This document shows positions 42,238 to 51,259 of a stretch of DNA of 64,000 nucleotides, piece after piece (the stretch's first letter is position 1; each line of letters begins with the position of its first letter). The stretch is from Planctomycetaceae bacterium (GTDB lineage: Bacteria > Planctomycetota > Phycisphaerae > UBA1845 > UTPLA1). Below the pieces are notes generated by a model. That model searched no databases, was not told where the DNA came from, and worked only from the letters and a program-made list of their open reading frames with translations. The stretch covers positions 2,976,001-3,040,000 of the forward strand of contig CP030884.1 of NCBI GenBank assembly GCA_006969385.1, read 5' to 3'. Position numbers and translations under genes: made by a program.

Positions 42238-43731
42238 TTAATTCTCCGAATCGCGCAACGTGGCCATCGTGACCCAGCGCGGCATTAACATTTGTTCCAA
42301 TTGATTGGCGGCGGTGGCCCGATCCAACGTCGCTTCCAACAGATCGAGTTTGGTGTCCAGCGACGCGCGCAACGCCTCGCGCAACACCAGCACTTCGATC
42401 TCGCCGAGATCGAGCAACGTTTGGGTTTCGGCAATCTGCCGATCGACGAGGGGCGCGAGCGTGTCGGTGATCAAGTCGAGGCGCTGCGCCGCCAGCGCCG
42501 CATTGGTTCGGGCGCGAGCCAAATCGGCCATGACCGTTTGCACCGTGGCCTCCGCGCGCACGCGGGCGGCGTCCCGCGCGGCCATCGCCTCGGCGATGGC
42601 CTGTCGGTTGCGGTTCCAGAGCGGAAGAGCGAGGCCGAATGCGCCGCCCACGCGGGAAAAGCCTTCCTCCAAGGTGTAGGTCGGGCCGATGTTCAAATCC
42701 GGATATTGCTTACGAATTTCCAGCCGCAACGCCTGTTCGGCGGCTTCGTAATCGGCGCGGGCGGCCAACACCTGCGGATGACGCGTCAGCAGCGCCGCCT
42801 CCTGTTCCGCCGGTTCAAGATCGACGATGGGCAGAAACACGTCGGGCTTGAATTCGAACGGCGCATCGGGCGACAGGCCCATCGTAGCAAGCAGCGCCAA
42901 TCGTTGTTGTGTCCTTTGAATTTCCAATTGCTGGATGGCAGCCCGTTGCTGCGCTAATTCGATGCCGAGCACGCGGGCGTCGGTCGATTTAAGTTCACCG
43001 ACAGAAGCCAGTCGGTTCGAGGCGTCGCTCGCCTTTTCCAATCGCGCGGCGTATTCGCGACTCAATGCCAACCGTTCAGCCGTCACCGACCAAGCCAGCC
43101 ATGCGGATCGCAATTCAGTCAGCAATTGCCATTCGCGCACGGCGATCCGACGCCAGGCAGCGTTGTACTCCGACCACGCCAAATCCTGGGCTACCGCCAA
43201 CCGACCCGACAACGGCAGCGTCAGATTCAGGCCGACGTTGACGATCAACGGATTGTCGATGAATTCACCGCCGCTCCTTTGACGAAATCCCGCCGGGGTT
43301 CTCTCGAAACCGTTCGCATTAATTCCGGTTGTGCGTCCCGGTTCGAAACCGAAACCACCGGACCGGCCGCGATTGGCAAATCCCAAAATGCTTGCCTGTA
43401 TCTGCGGGTCCGGCCACCAACCCGCCTCCCGCGCCGACGCCAACGGCACATTCGCCTCGGCCCGGATGCGGCGCAACTGCGGATTGAAAAACAGGGCAAC
43501 GGCCTCCGCTTCCGCGAGCGACAAACCGTCATCGGGATCGAAGCCGCCCGCTGCGCCGGTTGCTTTCAAGGATGACAGCCGAGACAAGTAGCCGGTGATG
43601 GGTTCCGCATCCAAACGCGTCTCGCGCCATTTGGATGCGAAGGTTTCCAGTTCGAGTGGGCGCGCTTCATAGGAAACGCACCCAGCCGCCATGGCCGTCA
43701 ACAGGCCGAGAAATCGGACGGATATCCGCAT
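42238..43731 (-). CDS. TolC-family outer-membrane channel (block A)
   Basis: A 497-residue OEP/CusC-type protein with a lipoprotein signal (LTAMAAGC). Two OEP repeats of long amphipathic helices are seen: SLAEAEAVALFFNPQLRRIRAEA, the conserved start of the domain, and later ARTNAALAAQRLDLITDTLAPLVDRQIAETQTL. The segment YPDLNIGPTYTLEEG near the middle is also typical. It forms the trimeric exit duct for the pump and adaptor encoded just downstream. Confidence 0.9.
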   Translation of the reverse strand: MRISVRFLGLLTAMAAGCVSYEARPLELETFASKWRETRLDAEPITGYLSRLSSLKATGAAGGFDPDDGLSLAEAEAVALFFNPQLRRIRAEANVPLASAREAGWWPDPQIQASILGFANRGRSGGFGFEPGRTTGINANGFERTPAGFRQRSGGEFIDNPLIVNVGLNLTLPLSGRLAVAQDLAWSEYNAAWRRIAVREWQLLTELRSAWLAWSVTAERLALSREYAARLEKASDASNRLASVGELKSTDARVLGIELAQQRAAIQQLEIQRTQQRLALLATMGLSPDAPFEFKPDVFLPIVDLEPAEQEAALLTRHPQVLAARADYEAAEQALRLEIRKQYPDLNIGPTYTLEEGFSRVGGAFGLALPLWNRNRQAIAEAMAARDAARVRAEATVQTVMADLARARTNAALAAQRLDLITDTLAPLVDRQIAETQTLLDLGEIEVLVLREALRASLDTKLDLLEATLDRATAANQLEQMLMPRWVTMATLRDSEN

Positions 43732-43849
43732 GATTCAACTCGATAAATGTATGAATGAATTTCACCCCGCGCGGCGCGCTATCGGCGCGCAGCGCACGAA
43801 CCAACGGGACAAAGCGCCCGTCGCTACGTTTGCACGATCATGTGGGGGA

Positions 43850-44260
43850 TCAATTGAGAAGCGGGTGGGAGGAAAGATGTATGGGGATCGGCAACCCCGG
43901 ATTTATTGGTCCCGCTCGGAGGACAGAGAATTCCGCCAACAGGTCGCGGATATCGGTTGTGGCAACCAGGGAGAGCGGCGCGATGAAAGCAACCGCGGCC
44001 GAATCGATCGAAATGTTACCTTTGCGAGCCGTCGCCGTCAGGCTGCACGGATCGCTGCCGCAATCGCTTTCATGAGAACAGGGAGCGGAGGTGTCGTCAT
44101 CGTGGCAGTCATCGTCGCTATTTTCGGAATGGCGGTGATGCGTCTCGCCGCGCGTGTCGCCATCGTCGCAGGCATGGCCCATCCATCCGACTAGACACAG
44201 CGTCGGGGCCGCGACGAACACCCACACGCATAACAGAATGGCAAGCCACGATATTCGCAT
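43850..44260 (-). CDS. Secreted His/Asp/Cys-rich small protein
   Basis: A 136-residue protein with a signal peptide (AILLCVWVFVAAPTLCLV), followed by a metal-ligand-rich stretch: HACDDGDTRGETHHRHSENSD, DDCHDDDTSAPCSHESDC and GSDPCSL. The remainder is plain and ends PIHLSSHPLLN. I know no family for it. It is the first gene of the block A operon, so it is probably a periplasmic metal-binding peptide. The ATG has no ribosome binding site, and a promoter -10 lies eight bases before it, suggesting a leaderless message. Confidence 0.7.
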   Translation of the reverse strand: MRISWLAILLCVWVFVAAPTLCLVGWMGHACDDGDTRGETHHRHSENSDDDCHDDDTSAPCSHESDCGSDPCSLTATARKGNISIDSAAVAFIAPLSLVATTDIRDLLAEFSVLRAGPINPGLPIPIHLSSHPLLN

Positions 44261-44268
44261 CGCGTCAG

Positions 44269-44296
44269 ATCATACCAACCGGCCATCGCCTGTAAA
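44269..44296 (-). promoter_or_regulatory. Candidate sigma-70-type promoter for the block A efflux operon
   Basis: On the minus strand: TTTACA (44296-44291), a 16-base spacer and TATGAT (44274-44269). The start ATG at 44260 lies eight bases past the -10, so the message would have no leader. Confidence 0.4.
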
Positions 44297-44332
44297 GCAA
44301 CCAGATTGTAACGGTCAACGTTTTAATATATC

Positions 44333-44342
44333 GGTCATGACC
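44333..44342. promoter_or_regulatory. Palindrome GGTCATGACC, possible operator
   Basis: A perfect ten-base palindrome, about 35 bases upstream of the candidate -35 box and 14 bases beyond the stop of the P-type ATPase gene. An overlapping CGGTCA repeat occurs at 44312 and 44332. A regulator for it is not identified. Confidence 0.3.
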
Positions 44343-44355
44343 ATTCCTCGCACTT

Positions 44356-46524
44356 TCACGCCGGACGGCCAGATTCACTTTTGCCGGCGGATCTAATTAG
44401 CCGCAAGCCGTTAAGCACCACCAAAAGAGACGCACCCATGTCTGCTGCGATGGCCATCCAGAGGTTTGCCAATCCCGGAATTGCCAGCACAAGGAAAATC
44501 GTCTTAATGCCCAAGGAAAGAGCAATGTTCTGCTTTATTACGCCGCGTGTGCGTCGGCTGTGGCGCAAAAGCCAAGGCAGCTTTCGTAGGTCGTCAGTCA
44601 TGAGGGCGATGTCGGCAGTTTCCAGGGCGGCGTCCGTTCCGCCAGCGCCCATGGCAATGCCGACGCTCGCGGCTGCCAGTGCCGGCGCATCGTTGATTCC
44701 GTCGCCAACCATTAATATGTGCTCGTGTGACTCTCGGAGCGCTTCAACCGCCTCGACCTTGTCCGCTGGTAGTAGCTCGCCACGCGGTTCAATTCCACCG
44801 CATTCTTTGGCGATCGCTTCGGCCGTTCCCTTGTTGTCCCCTGTCAGCATGATTATGCGTTCAATACCGTCGCGACGCAGGGACTTTATTGCCTCCGGGG
44901 CCTCCTCTCGCAAACCGTCGGCAAGCAGGATGACACCCAATGGGCGCTCTTCCGACGCGACGCCAACGACGGTGTGATTGCAATCCTCGTGCTCGGTCAT
45001 GACTCGATGAATCTCATCGGTGCAGACGTCTTTCTCTTCGAGTAAGCGATGGTTGCCCAGAAAGTGACGAGTGCCATCAACTGTCGCCTGAGCGCCTTTA
45101 CCGCGAATGGCCTGATAATCGTGGCAGGGCGGCGGCGAGATTTCTCGTTCGTTTGAGTATTTGACGATTGCTTTGGCGATGGCATGTTCGCTTCGTTGTT
45201 CAATTGCGGTTGCGAGTTTCAACAACTCACTCTCTTTCACACCTTCGAGGGGTATCACCTTTTGAACAATGGGTTTGCCGTGCGTCAACGTGCCTGTTTT
45301 ATCAATAGCGATGATGCGAGTACGGCCAACAGCCTCCAGATATTCGCCGCCCTTGATGAGCACCCCGTTCCTCGCCGCGGCAGCGAGGCCACTCACGATG
45401 GAAACCGGCGTCGAAATGACCAATGCACAAGGACATGCGATGACAAGCAAGACGAGAGCGCGATAGAACCACACTGACCACGCCGCCCCGAAAATAAGTG
45501 GCGGGACAACGCACAACAAGACCGCCCCGACGACGACTGCGGGTGTGTAGTACTGAGCGAATGTCTCGACGAACTGCTCGGAGCGAGAACGGCGCGACTG
45601 CGCCTGCTCGACGAGACGAATGACGCCTGCGAGCACCGTGTTACCTGCCGCCTTCGTGATCTTGACGGTGACGGCACCGTCTTGGTTTACGGTGCCTGCG
45701 AAAACCTCGTCACCCGGTGACTTGTCAACCGGAGCTGATTCGCCGGTGATTGGGGCTTGATTGACGGACGTTGCGCCTTCGACCACATCGCCGTCGAGCG
45801 GAAACTTCTCACCCGGACGGACGACGATTCGACTCCCAACCTGTACGTCCTCAACGGCGAGTTCACGCTCCGAACCATCCTCCTGTAACACTAGGGCCCG
45901 TTCCGGACTAAGTTCCATAAGGGACTGGATTGCACGTCGAGCCCGGGTAACGCTCCACGTTTCCAGCAAGTGGGAAATGGCAAAGAGGACGGCAACTGCC
46001 GCACCTTCGAGCCATTCGCCGAGTCCGACCGCACCGATGACCGCTACCGTCATCAGCACATTCATGTCGAGGCGTAACCGGCGCAGCGATGACCATGCCT
46101 TTGGCAGGACGTAACGCCAGGCAGCGGCAATGGACAAGACGTACGCAAGCGCTGCTGGCCAAGTTGTGTGATGCACCTTGCCCGCTGGAACAAACGACAA
46201 CGCCAGTCCCACAGCCATGCCGACGCCAGAAAGTATTGCCATCCACCGTGGACCGCGCGGCAAAGCTGTCTCGATCCGACGTTGCCGGTCGGATTGCTCT
46301 ACTACGGAAGCTGCCATTCCGGTCGCGGCTACACGCCGAATGATCTCATTGGCACCAATCTGAGCCGGGTCATGCTCGACCGTCATCGTCGCCTGCATCA
46401 AGTTGAAGGACAGGTCATTGATGCCATATACATCGCTCAGGCACTCGCGAAGCTCCGCGATCTCATCAGGGCAATCCATCCCGTGAATGCGTAGTTCCAA
46501 TGGCTTGTTAGTTGATTGGTTCAT
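44356..46524 (-). CDS. P1B-type heavy-metal ATPase (Zn/Cd/Pb type, ZntA/CadA-like)
   Basis: A 722-residue P-type ATPase. N-terminal HMA domain with GMDCPDE (one Cys instead of CxxC), then eight helices. It has the TGES actuator loop, VIACPCALVIS in helix 6, phosphorylation site DKTGTLT, SEHAIAKA in place of the usual S-x-HP, TGDNKGTA and GDGINDAPALA. The last helix has AADMGASLLVVLNGLRL, with the Asp that marks Zn/Cd/Pb exporters (P1B-2). It would pump divalent metal from the cytoplasm to the periplasm, where the RND system picks it up. The start overlaps the CDF gene stop (ATGA). Last gene of block B. Confidence 0.94.
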   Translation of the reverse strand: MNQSTNKPLELRIHGMDCPDEIAELRECLSDVYGINDLSFNLMQATMTVEHDPAQIGANEIIRRVAATGMAASVVEQSDRQRRIETALPRGPRWMAILSGVGMAVGLALSFVPAGKVHHTTWPAALAYVLSIAAAWRYVLPKAWSSLRRLRLDMNVLMTVAVIGAVGLGEWLEGAAVAVLFAISHLLETWSVTRARRAIQSLMELSPERALVLQEDGSERELAVEDVQVGSRIVVRPGEKFPLDGDVVEGATSVNQAPITGESAPVDKSPGDEVFAGTVNQDGAVTVKITKAAGNTVLAGVIRLVEQAQSRRSRSEQFVETFAQYYTPAVVVGAVLLCVVPPLIFGAAWSVWFYRALVLLVIACPCALVISTPVSIVSGLAAAARNGVLIKGGEYLEAVGRTRIIAIDKTGTLTHGKPIVQKVIPLEGVKESELLKLATAIEQRSEHAIAKAIVKYSNEREISPPPCHDYQAIRGKGAQATVDGTRHFLGNHRLLEEKDVCTDEIHRVMTEHEDCNHTVVGVASEERPLGVILLADGLREEAPEAIKSLRRDGIERIIMLTGDNKGTAEAIAKECGGIEPRGELLPADKVEAVEALRESHEHILMVGDGINDAPALAAASVGIAMGAGGTDAALETADIALMTDDLRKLPWLLRHSRRTRGVIKQNIALSLGIKTIFLVLAIPGLANLWMAIAADMGASLLVVLNGLRLIRSAGKSESGRPA

Positions 46525-47174
46525 TTACTGCCTTTTTTAGCCTCCGACGGGTTCACATTCCACGCATCACGTCCGGCTTTGAAAGCTTCCCAAGCAACAT
46601 AGGGGACGATCAATAAAGCGGCGACCGGATCGGCCCACCACCAACCTTGCCACTGGGCCAGACCAATGCCAACTAAGACAACAATGGTTTGGTACTCACA
46701 GATCATTGTGTCGATTGCGTCGTATTTCAGGGATGGTGATCCTGTATTCTTCCCATAGTAATATTTACCCCAAGCGAGCATTGGATTGACGAACAATGAC
46801 ACAACCAAAATGCCGATACCCCACCATGACATGTCCGACTTTGCGCCGCTGATGAACATACTGATTGCTTCAAAGGAAATGAAAATCACGGCAATAGCGA
46901 AAGCGGCCGAGAGAACCGCAAGGGCGACTTTCTTCCGCTTCAAGACCTGCTGTTCGCCGATTCCATCTGCTTCTCCTTTTAGCCGCCAAATCATGAACGC
47001 CGCTGAATTGCATTCGACGATACTGTCGACACCCCAACTGATTAATGCCGAACTTCCGGTTAAACAACCAGCCGTCAACGATATTGCTACCTCTGCGATA
47101 TTGTAGAGCAAACTGGCGATCTCGACGTACATGCCCCGTCGAATGTCGTCAGGCCTACTGGAGTTCTCGGTCAT
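46521..47174 (-). CDS. Cation diffusion facilitator-type metal transporter
   Basis: A 217-residue membrane protein with six helices, which matches the membrane part of CDF exporters. Metal-site positions appear in SWGVDSIVEC (helix 2) and KYDAIDTMICEYQT (helix 5), where classic CDF proteins have HxxxD and DxxxD. The usual C-terminal cytoplasmic domain is absent. It sits between the lipoproteins and the P1B ATPase with an ATGA overlap, so it belongs to the same metal-export operon. The changed ligands suggest a distinct branch of the family. Confidence 0.82.
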   Translation of the reverse strand: MTENSSRPDDIRRGMYVEIASLLYNIAEVAISLTAGCLTGSSALISWGVDSIVECNSAAFMIWRLKGEADGIGEQQVLKRKKVALAVLSAAFAIAVIFISFEAISMFISGAKSDMSWWGIGILVVSLFVNPMLAWGKYYYGKNTGSPSLKYDAIDTMICEYQTIVVLVGIGLAQWQGWWWADPVAALLIVPYVAWEAFKAGRDAWNVNPSEAKKGSK

Positions 47175-47442
47175 TCTTTAGCGCTTCCGGTGCCGGTTGA
47201 GGTGTAGGAGCTTTGAGATTTCGCCAGCAAATGCATCATATCGATTGTCATGTCTTATTTCAGTATTTGGTACACGCAGGATTCGCGTGAGAAACGACAC
47301 AGTGGCTTCTTTTGATATTGCCGCTCGACGTAAGTCTGCGGGCGCTGGCAGAACACGCCGCGAACGTACCGGTAGGTAACCGCCTCCTCCGAGCGTCGCC
47401 TCCCCATATCCCGAACAATCGATGAAACAATCGCCACGAGCG

Positions 47443-47646
47443 TCATCCAGCCGTCTTATCGTCGCGAGCCGAGCCGTCTGCACCTATGTGGTCATGGGCA
47501 GCACAGAACGACTCGACGCAATTGACTAGCATCGCGCAGTGTTCGTGAGTGCCAGAGCATCCACATCCCGAAAAACTGAGGAGGAGGCTACACAACGCCA
47601 GTGCTGCCCGTTTACCTCGCGCTAGCCGGTAATTCTTTCGATTCAT
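47443..47646 (-). CDS. Small Cys/His-containing lipoprotein
   Basis: A 67-residue lipoprotein with a basic n-region (MNRKNYRLARGKR), hydrophobic core and lipobox-like FSGC. The mature part has several possible metal ligands (GTHEHCAMLVNCVESFCAAHDHIG). I recognise no family. The ATG at 47646 has GGAGG and a nearer AAGG upstream and overlaps the previous stop (ATGA); the longer frame to 47670 is less likely. The 268 bases between it and the CDF gene contain no supported gene. Confidence 0.65.
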   Translation of the reverse strand: MNRKNYRLARGKRAALALCSLLLSFSGCGCSGTHEHCAMLVNCVESFCAAHDHIGADGSARDDKTAG

Positions 47647-48074
47647 GACCTTCGCTCCTCCAATTCGCATCTCCGCTGCGGCTTCATTCTTTCACGCAAG
47701 TGCACAAGGCGAATGACAGAACCCACTGACGGAGACACTTGAAACCGTGCTTCAAATCGAGTGTGTCGAACGCGAGAACTCCGAAACAGCCGGCGAACAG
47801 CTTGACTCCTCTCAGCTATCCGCTCTCCGTTTGCCGTCAGAATCGCGATTTGAAGCTTTCCAGGCTCAAGAAAACGTCGCACGTATCCGGTGACGACCAA
47901 CTCCTCGCCGTCTTGAAATACATGGATGTCTCGCCAATAGCCTCGCTTTTCGGGAACTCGCTCCAATGCGAGTATCCCATCCGAGGCGAGGTCGCCCCGT
48001 TTCGGAGCACAGCCGACAACGCTTACGAACGCCAAGGAGGCGCTCGCAACAAGCAGCATGTTCACAGGCTTCAT
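47643..48074 (-). CDS. Lipoprotein of the CzcA operon
   Basis: A 143-residue lipoprotein (lipobox VSVVGC, Cys near residue 22) with a mature domain of beta-strand character (WRDIHVFQDGEELVVTGYVRRF, KLQIAILTANGERIAE, ARFQVSPSVGSVIRLVHL). It resembles the small immunoglobulin-like sandwich domains of envelope proteins. It overlaps both neighbours by four bases (ATGA): CzcA upstream and the small lipoprotein downstream. That tight spacing indicates a function with the pump, but the function is unknown. Confidence 0.72.
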   Translation of the reverse strand: MKPVNMLLVASASLAFVSVVGCAPKRGDLASDGILALERVPEKRGYWRDIHVFQDGEELVVTGYVRRFLEPGKLQIAILTANGERIAERSQAVRRLFRSSRVRHTRFEARFQVSPSVGSVIRLVHLRERMKPQRRCELEERRS

Positions 48075-51000
48075 GAATCACCTCCGGCTGGGTTCGCCGC
48101 AGCCACAGTTGCCAGCTCCGTAACTGAGTCTTCCTGGTCTGGCCATTCTGTCGGTTGCTCGGTTGCAACTCGTTTTCGTCCAAACACTTGATAGAGCAGT
48201 GGCAGCACGAACAAAGTAAGTAACGTGGAGGTGAGAATCCCGCCGATGACGACCGTCGCCAGCGGTCGCTGTACTTCAGCGCCCACTCCGGTTGAAATCG
48301 CCATCGGTATGAATCCGACCGCATCCGTGATGCCGGTTGCAAGCACCGGGCGGAGCCGTTGCTTTGCCGCTGCGACCACCGCCTCACCCAACGCAAGCTC
48401 GTTTTCTCGAAACGAGCGAATCGCTGAGACAAGTATCTGGCCGTTGAGGACCGCGATGCCGGCAAGGGCAATGAAGCCTACCGCTGCACTCACGCTAAAT
48501 GGCATCCCACGATGCCAAAGAGCCAACACACCGCCCACGGCCGCAAACGGAATCCCCGTGTAGATTAGCAATACGTCTCGCAGGTCTTTGAGGCTGAAAT
48601 ACAGCAAAAAAAACACGATGGCGAGCGTAAGCGGAACCACTAAACCAAGACGCACTCTCGCACGTTCAAGGTTCTCAAACTGACCGCCCCAATCGATAAC
48701 GTATCCCGTCGGTAGTTCGAGTTCGTCGTCAACGCGTTTCTTGGCTTCCTCGACAAACGACGCCATGTCCCGACCCACGACGTTACACTGCACGCGAAGA
48801 AGCCGCCGACTCCACTCTCGGTTAATGGTTGAAACGCCTTCCACGTCACGAACCAGGGCGACGTTTTGAAGCGGAACGGTGGGGCCAATCTCCGTTGGAA
48901 TAAGGGTGCCGGCCAGAAGCTCACTGTCTGCCCGATACGCATCCGGCAACCGCACGACGAGTGGGAATTTGCGTTGCCCTTCAAAGATTTCGCCGACTCT
49001 ACGCGTGCCAACCGTTTCGATGAAATCGAGCACATTCTTTGCGGGTATGCCGTAGCGTCCGATTTGATTCTGGTCCACCCTGATACGAAGCGTCGGCTGG
49101 CCCGTCATTTGGTCAACGGCAATGTCCGATGCCCCGTCAATATCGAGTAGAATCTCTTGCACGCGGTTTCCCAACCGCACAAGCTCCTCGAAATCGTCGC
49201 CATAAATCTTGATGCCTAAGTCGGAGCGAATGCCCGAAATCATCTCGTTCATTCGCATCTCGATGGGCTGCGTGAACACCATGTTGAGACCCGGAAGACC
49301 GGCCACCGCTTTTTGCATCAGAGCGACAAGCTCGGCCTGGGTGCTCGCTTTCGTCCAGGTCTCACGAGGCGTGAGTGAGATGAAAATATCGGTGAGCTCA
49401 ATGCCCATCGGATCGGTCGCGACCTCGGCGGTTCCAACGCGACTCCAGACGTGCCGAATTTCATCAGGGAAATTCTCAAGAAGCAGTTGCTCGATGCGGG
49501 TGTTGTAGCGAACCGACTCCTCAATCGAGACGCCAGCAAGGCGAATTGTATTGATAACCGTTGAGCCTTCACTCAATCGCGGGATGAACTCGCCGCCGAG
49601 CCTTGAAGCGAGGAACCCCGTCGCGACAAGCAATACCACGACCCCCAGAAGCACGAAGCTCCGAAGCTTCACTGCCAGTGAGAGACATGCACCGTAGACC
49701 GCGTTCAGCACGCGGGCAACGAATCCTTCCTTCTCGCTCACTTTTCGCGGAAGCAGGTAGTAGCCCATGATGGGAGAGAGGAATACCGCGACCAACAACG
49801 CCCCCAACAAGGCGAAGATGAACGTCCAGGCCATCGGACGAAACAGTTTTCCTTCGATGCCCTCCAGGGTCAGAATCGGGAAGAACACCACACAGATAAT
49901 GCCCATGCCGAAGATGATGGGGCGAACGACTTGGCGACTCGACTCTAGGACCACCGACATCCGTTCATCCGCCGTAAGTGTGCGGCCGAGTTTGTGCTGT
50001 CGCGTCGCGAGCGAACGAAGATTTGCTTCGGTCATGACGACCGAGCCATCCACAATGATTCCGAAGTCGATGGCACCGAGGCTAAGCAGGCTTGCCGCGA
50101 TGGAAAACTCCGCCATCCCGAGCACCGCAAAGAGCATCGCCATCGGAATCGTCACCGCTACAAGAATGCCCGCTCGGACGTTTCCAAGCAGCACAAACAG
50201 CACGACCATGACGAGAATGGCTCCCGCCGCCAGATTGTGCTCTACAGTGCCGATGACCTCTCGCACCAGTTCGGTGCGGTCATAAGCAATGTCCACCTGG
50301 ACATCGTCCGGCAGTGACTTCTTGACGCTCTCCAGCCGTTCCTTCAGTGCTTCCGTCACCACCTTGCTGTTCTCGCCCATGAGCATGAACGCCAGGCCGA
50401 GCACGGCTTCTCCCTCACCTGCGGACGTGACCACGCCCCGACGGATTTCGTGACCAATCCGCACATCGGCGATGTCTCGAATACGCACCGGCGTGCCCTC
50501 ATAGGCGACGAGCACGATGTTCTCAATTTCCTCGATGCTGGACACTCGGCCGAGACCATGCACGAGCCGTGACTCACCGCCTGAGACAACCTGTCCACCG
50601 CCGACGTTGTGGTTGTTCTCTTCGAGCGTGCGAAAGACATCACCGAGCGTCAGGTCGTATTTGAGAAGAGCATCCGGCGAGACCACGACATGAAATTGCT
50701 TTTCCTTGCCGCCCCAGGAGTTCACTTCCGCAACGCCGGGCACTTTGCGAAGCTCCGGTTTGACCACCCAGTCGTGAAGCGTGCGAAGTTCTTCAAGCGT
50801 GCGATTCGGGTCGCTCGAACGGAGGACGTAATGGAAAATCTCTCCCAGGCCGGTGGCAATCGGCCCAAGCTCGGGACGGCCGATGCCTTCGGGAAGCTCA
50901 ACCGCTGCCAGCCGTTCCGATACGTATTGCCGGGCATCCGTAATGCTCGATTCGTCATCGAATACGGCAACGACTTGTGAAAGGCCGAACTTCGAAATAG

Positions 51001-51247
51001 ACCGGACACTTTCCAACCCAGGCAGTCCGCCGATGGAGAGCTCCACCTGAAGCGTAATCTGTTGCTCGATTTCCTCCGCGTTCAGTGCAGGAGCCACTGT
51101 GTTTATCTGCACCTGAACCGGGGTCGTGTCGGGAAACGCGTCCACGGGGATATTGAGCAGACGCCACACGCCAACGCCCATGCAGACGGCGAAGAGCAGC
51201 ATGACCAGCAGACGATTCTTGAAGGCAAACTCTACAAGACGATTCAT
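48071..51247 (-). CDS. czcA: CzcA-family heavy-metal RND pump (block B)
   Basis: A 1058-residue RND transporter. It begins MNRLVEFAFKNRLLVMLLF, then IPVDAFPDTTPVQVQINT, the typical CzcA start. Helix 4 reads GAIDFGIIVDGSVVMTEAN, with DFGIIVDG being the CzcA/CnrA/NccA (HME1-2) signature for divalent Zn, Co, Ni or Cd. The porter region has GLPGLESVRSISKFGLSQVV and helix 10-12 has VGFIALAGIAVLNGQILVSA. It is encoded 12 bases after the adaptor gene and overlaps the lipoprotein that follows. It is the core of the block B export system controlled by the ArsR-type gene at 55372. Confidence 0.95.
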   Translation of the reverse strand: MNRLVEFAFKNRLLVMLLFAVCMGVGVWRLLNIPVDAFPDTTPVQVQINTVAPALNAEEIEQQITLQVELSIGGLPGLESVRSISKFGLSQVVAVFDDESSITDARQYVSERLAAVELPEGIGRPELGPIATGLGEIFHYVLRSSDPNRTLEELRTLHDWVVKPELRKVPGVAEVNSWGGKEKQFHVVVSPDALLKYDLTLGDVFRTLEENNHNVGGGQVVSGGESRLVHGLGRVSSIEEIENIVLVAYEGTPVRIRDIADVRIGHEIRRGVVTSAGEGEAVLGLAFMLMGENSKVVTEALKERLESVKKSLPDDVQVDIAYDRTELVREVIGTVEHNLAAGAILVMVVLFVLLGNVRAGILVAVTIPMAMLFAVLGMAEFSIAASLLSLGAIDFGIIVDGSVVMTEANLRSLATRQHKLGRTLTADERMSVVLESSRQVVRPIIFGMGIICVVFFPILTLEGIEGKLFRPMAWTFIFALLGALLVAVFLSPIMGYYLLPRKVSEKEGFVARVLNAVYGACLSLAVKLRSFVLLGVVVLLVATGFLASRLGGEFIPRLSEGSTVINTIRLAGVSIEESVRYNTRIEQLLLENFPDEIRHVWSRVGTAEVATDPMGIELTDIFISLTPRETWTKASTQAELVALMQKAVAGLPGLNMVFTQPIEMRMNEMISGIRSDLGIKIYGDDFEELVRLGNRVQEILLDIDGASDIAVDQMTGQPTLRIRVDQNQIGRYGIPAKNVLDFIETVGTRRVGEIFEGQRKFPLVVRLPDAYRADSELLAGTLIPTEIGPTVPLQNVALVRDVEGVSTINREWSRRLLRVQCNVVGRDMASFVEEAKKRVDDELELPTGYVIDWGGQFENLERARVRLGLVVPLTLAIVFFLLYFSLKDLRDVLLIYTGIPFAAVGGVLALWHRGMPFSVSAAVGFIALAGIAVLNGQILVSAIRSFRENELALGEAVVAAAKQRLRPVLATGITDAVGFIPMAISTGVGAEVQRPLATVVIGGILTSTLLTLFVLPLLYQVFGRKRVATEQPTEWPDQEDSVTELATVAAANPAGGDS

Positions 51248-51259
51248 CGCACACTCGCA

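Noticed and set aside
47178..47483. 101-codon minus-strand frame between the small lipoprotein and the CDF gene
   Set aside because: It has no ribosome binding site, overlaps the lipoprotein gene, is rich in Arg with no domain, and looks like chance.
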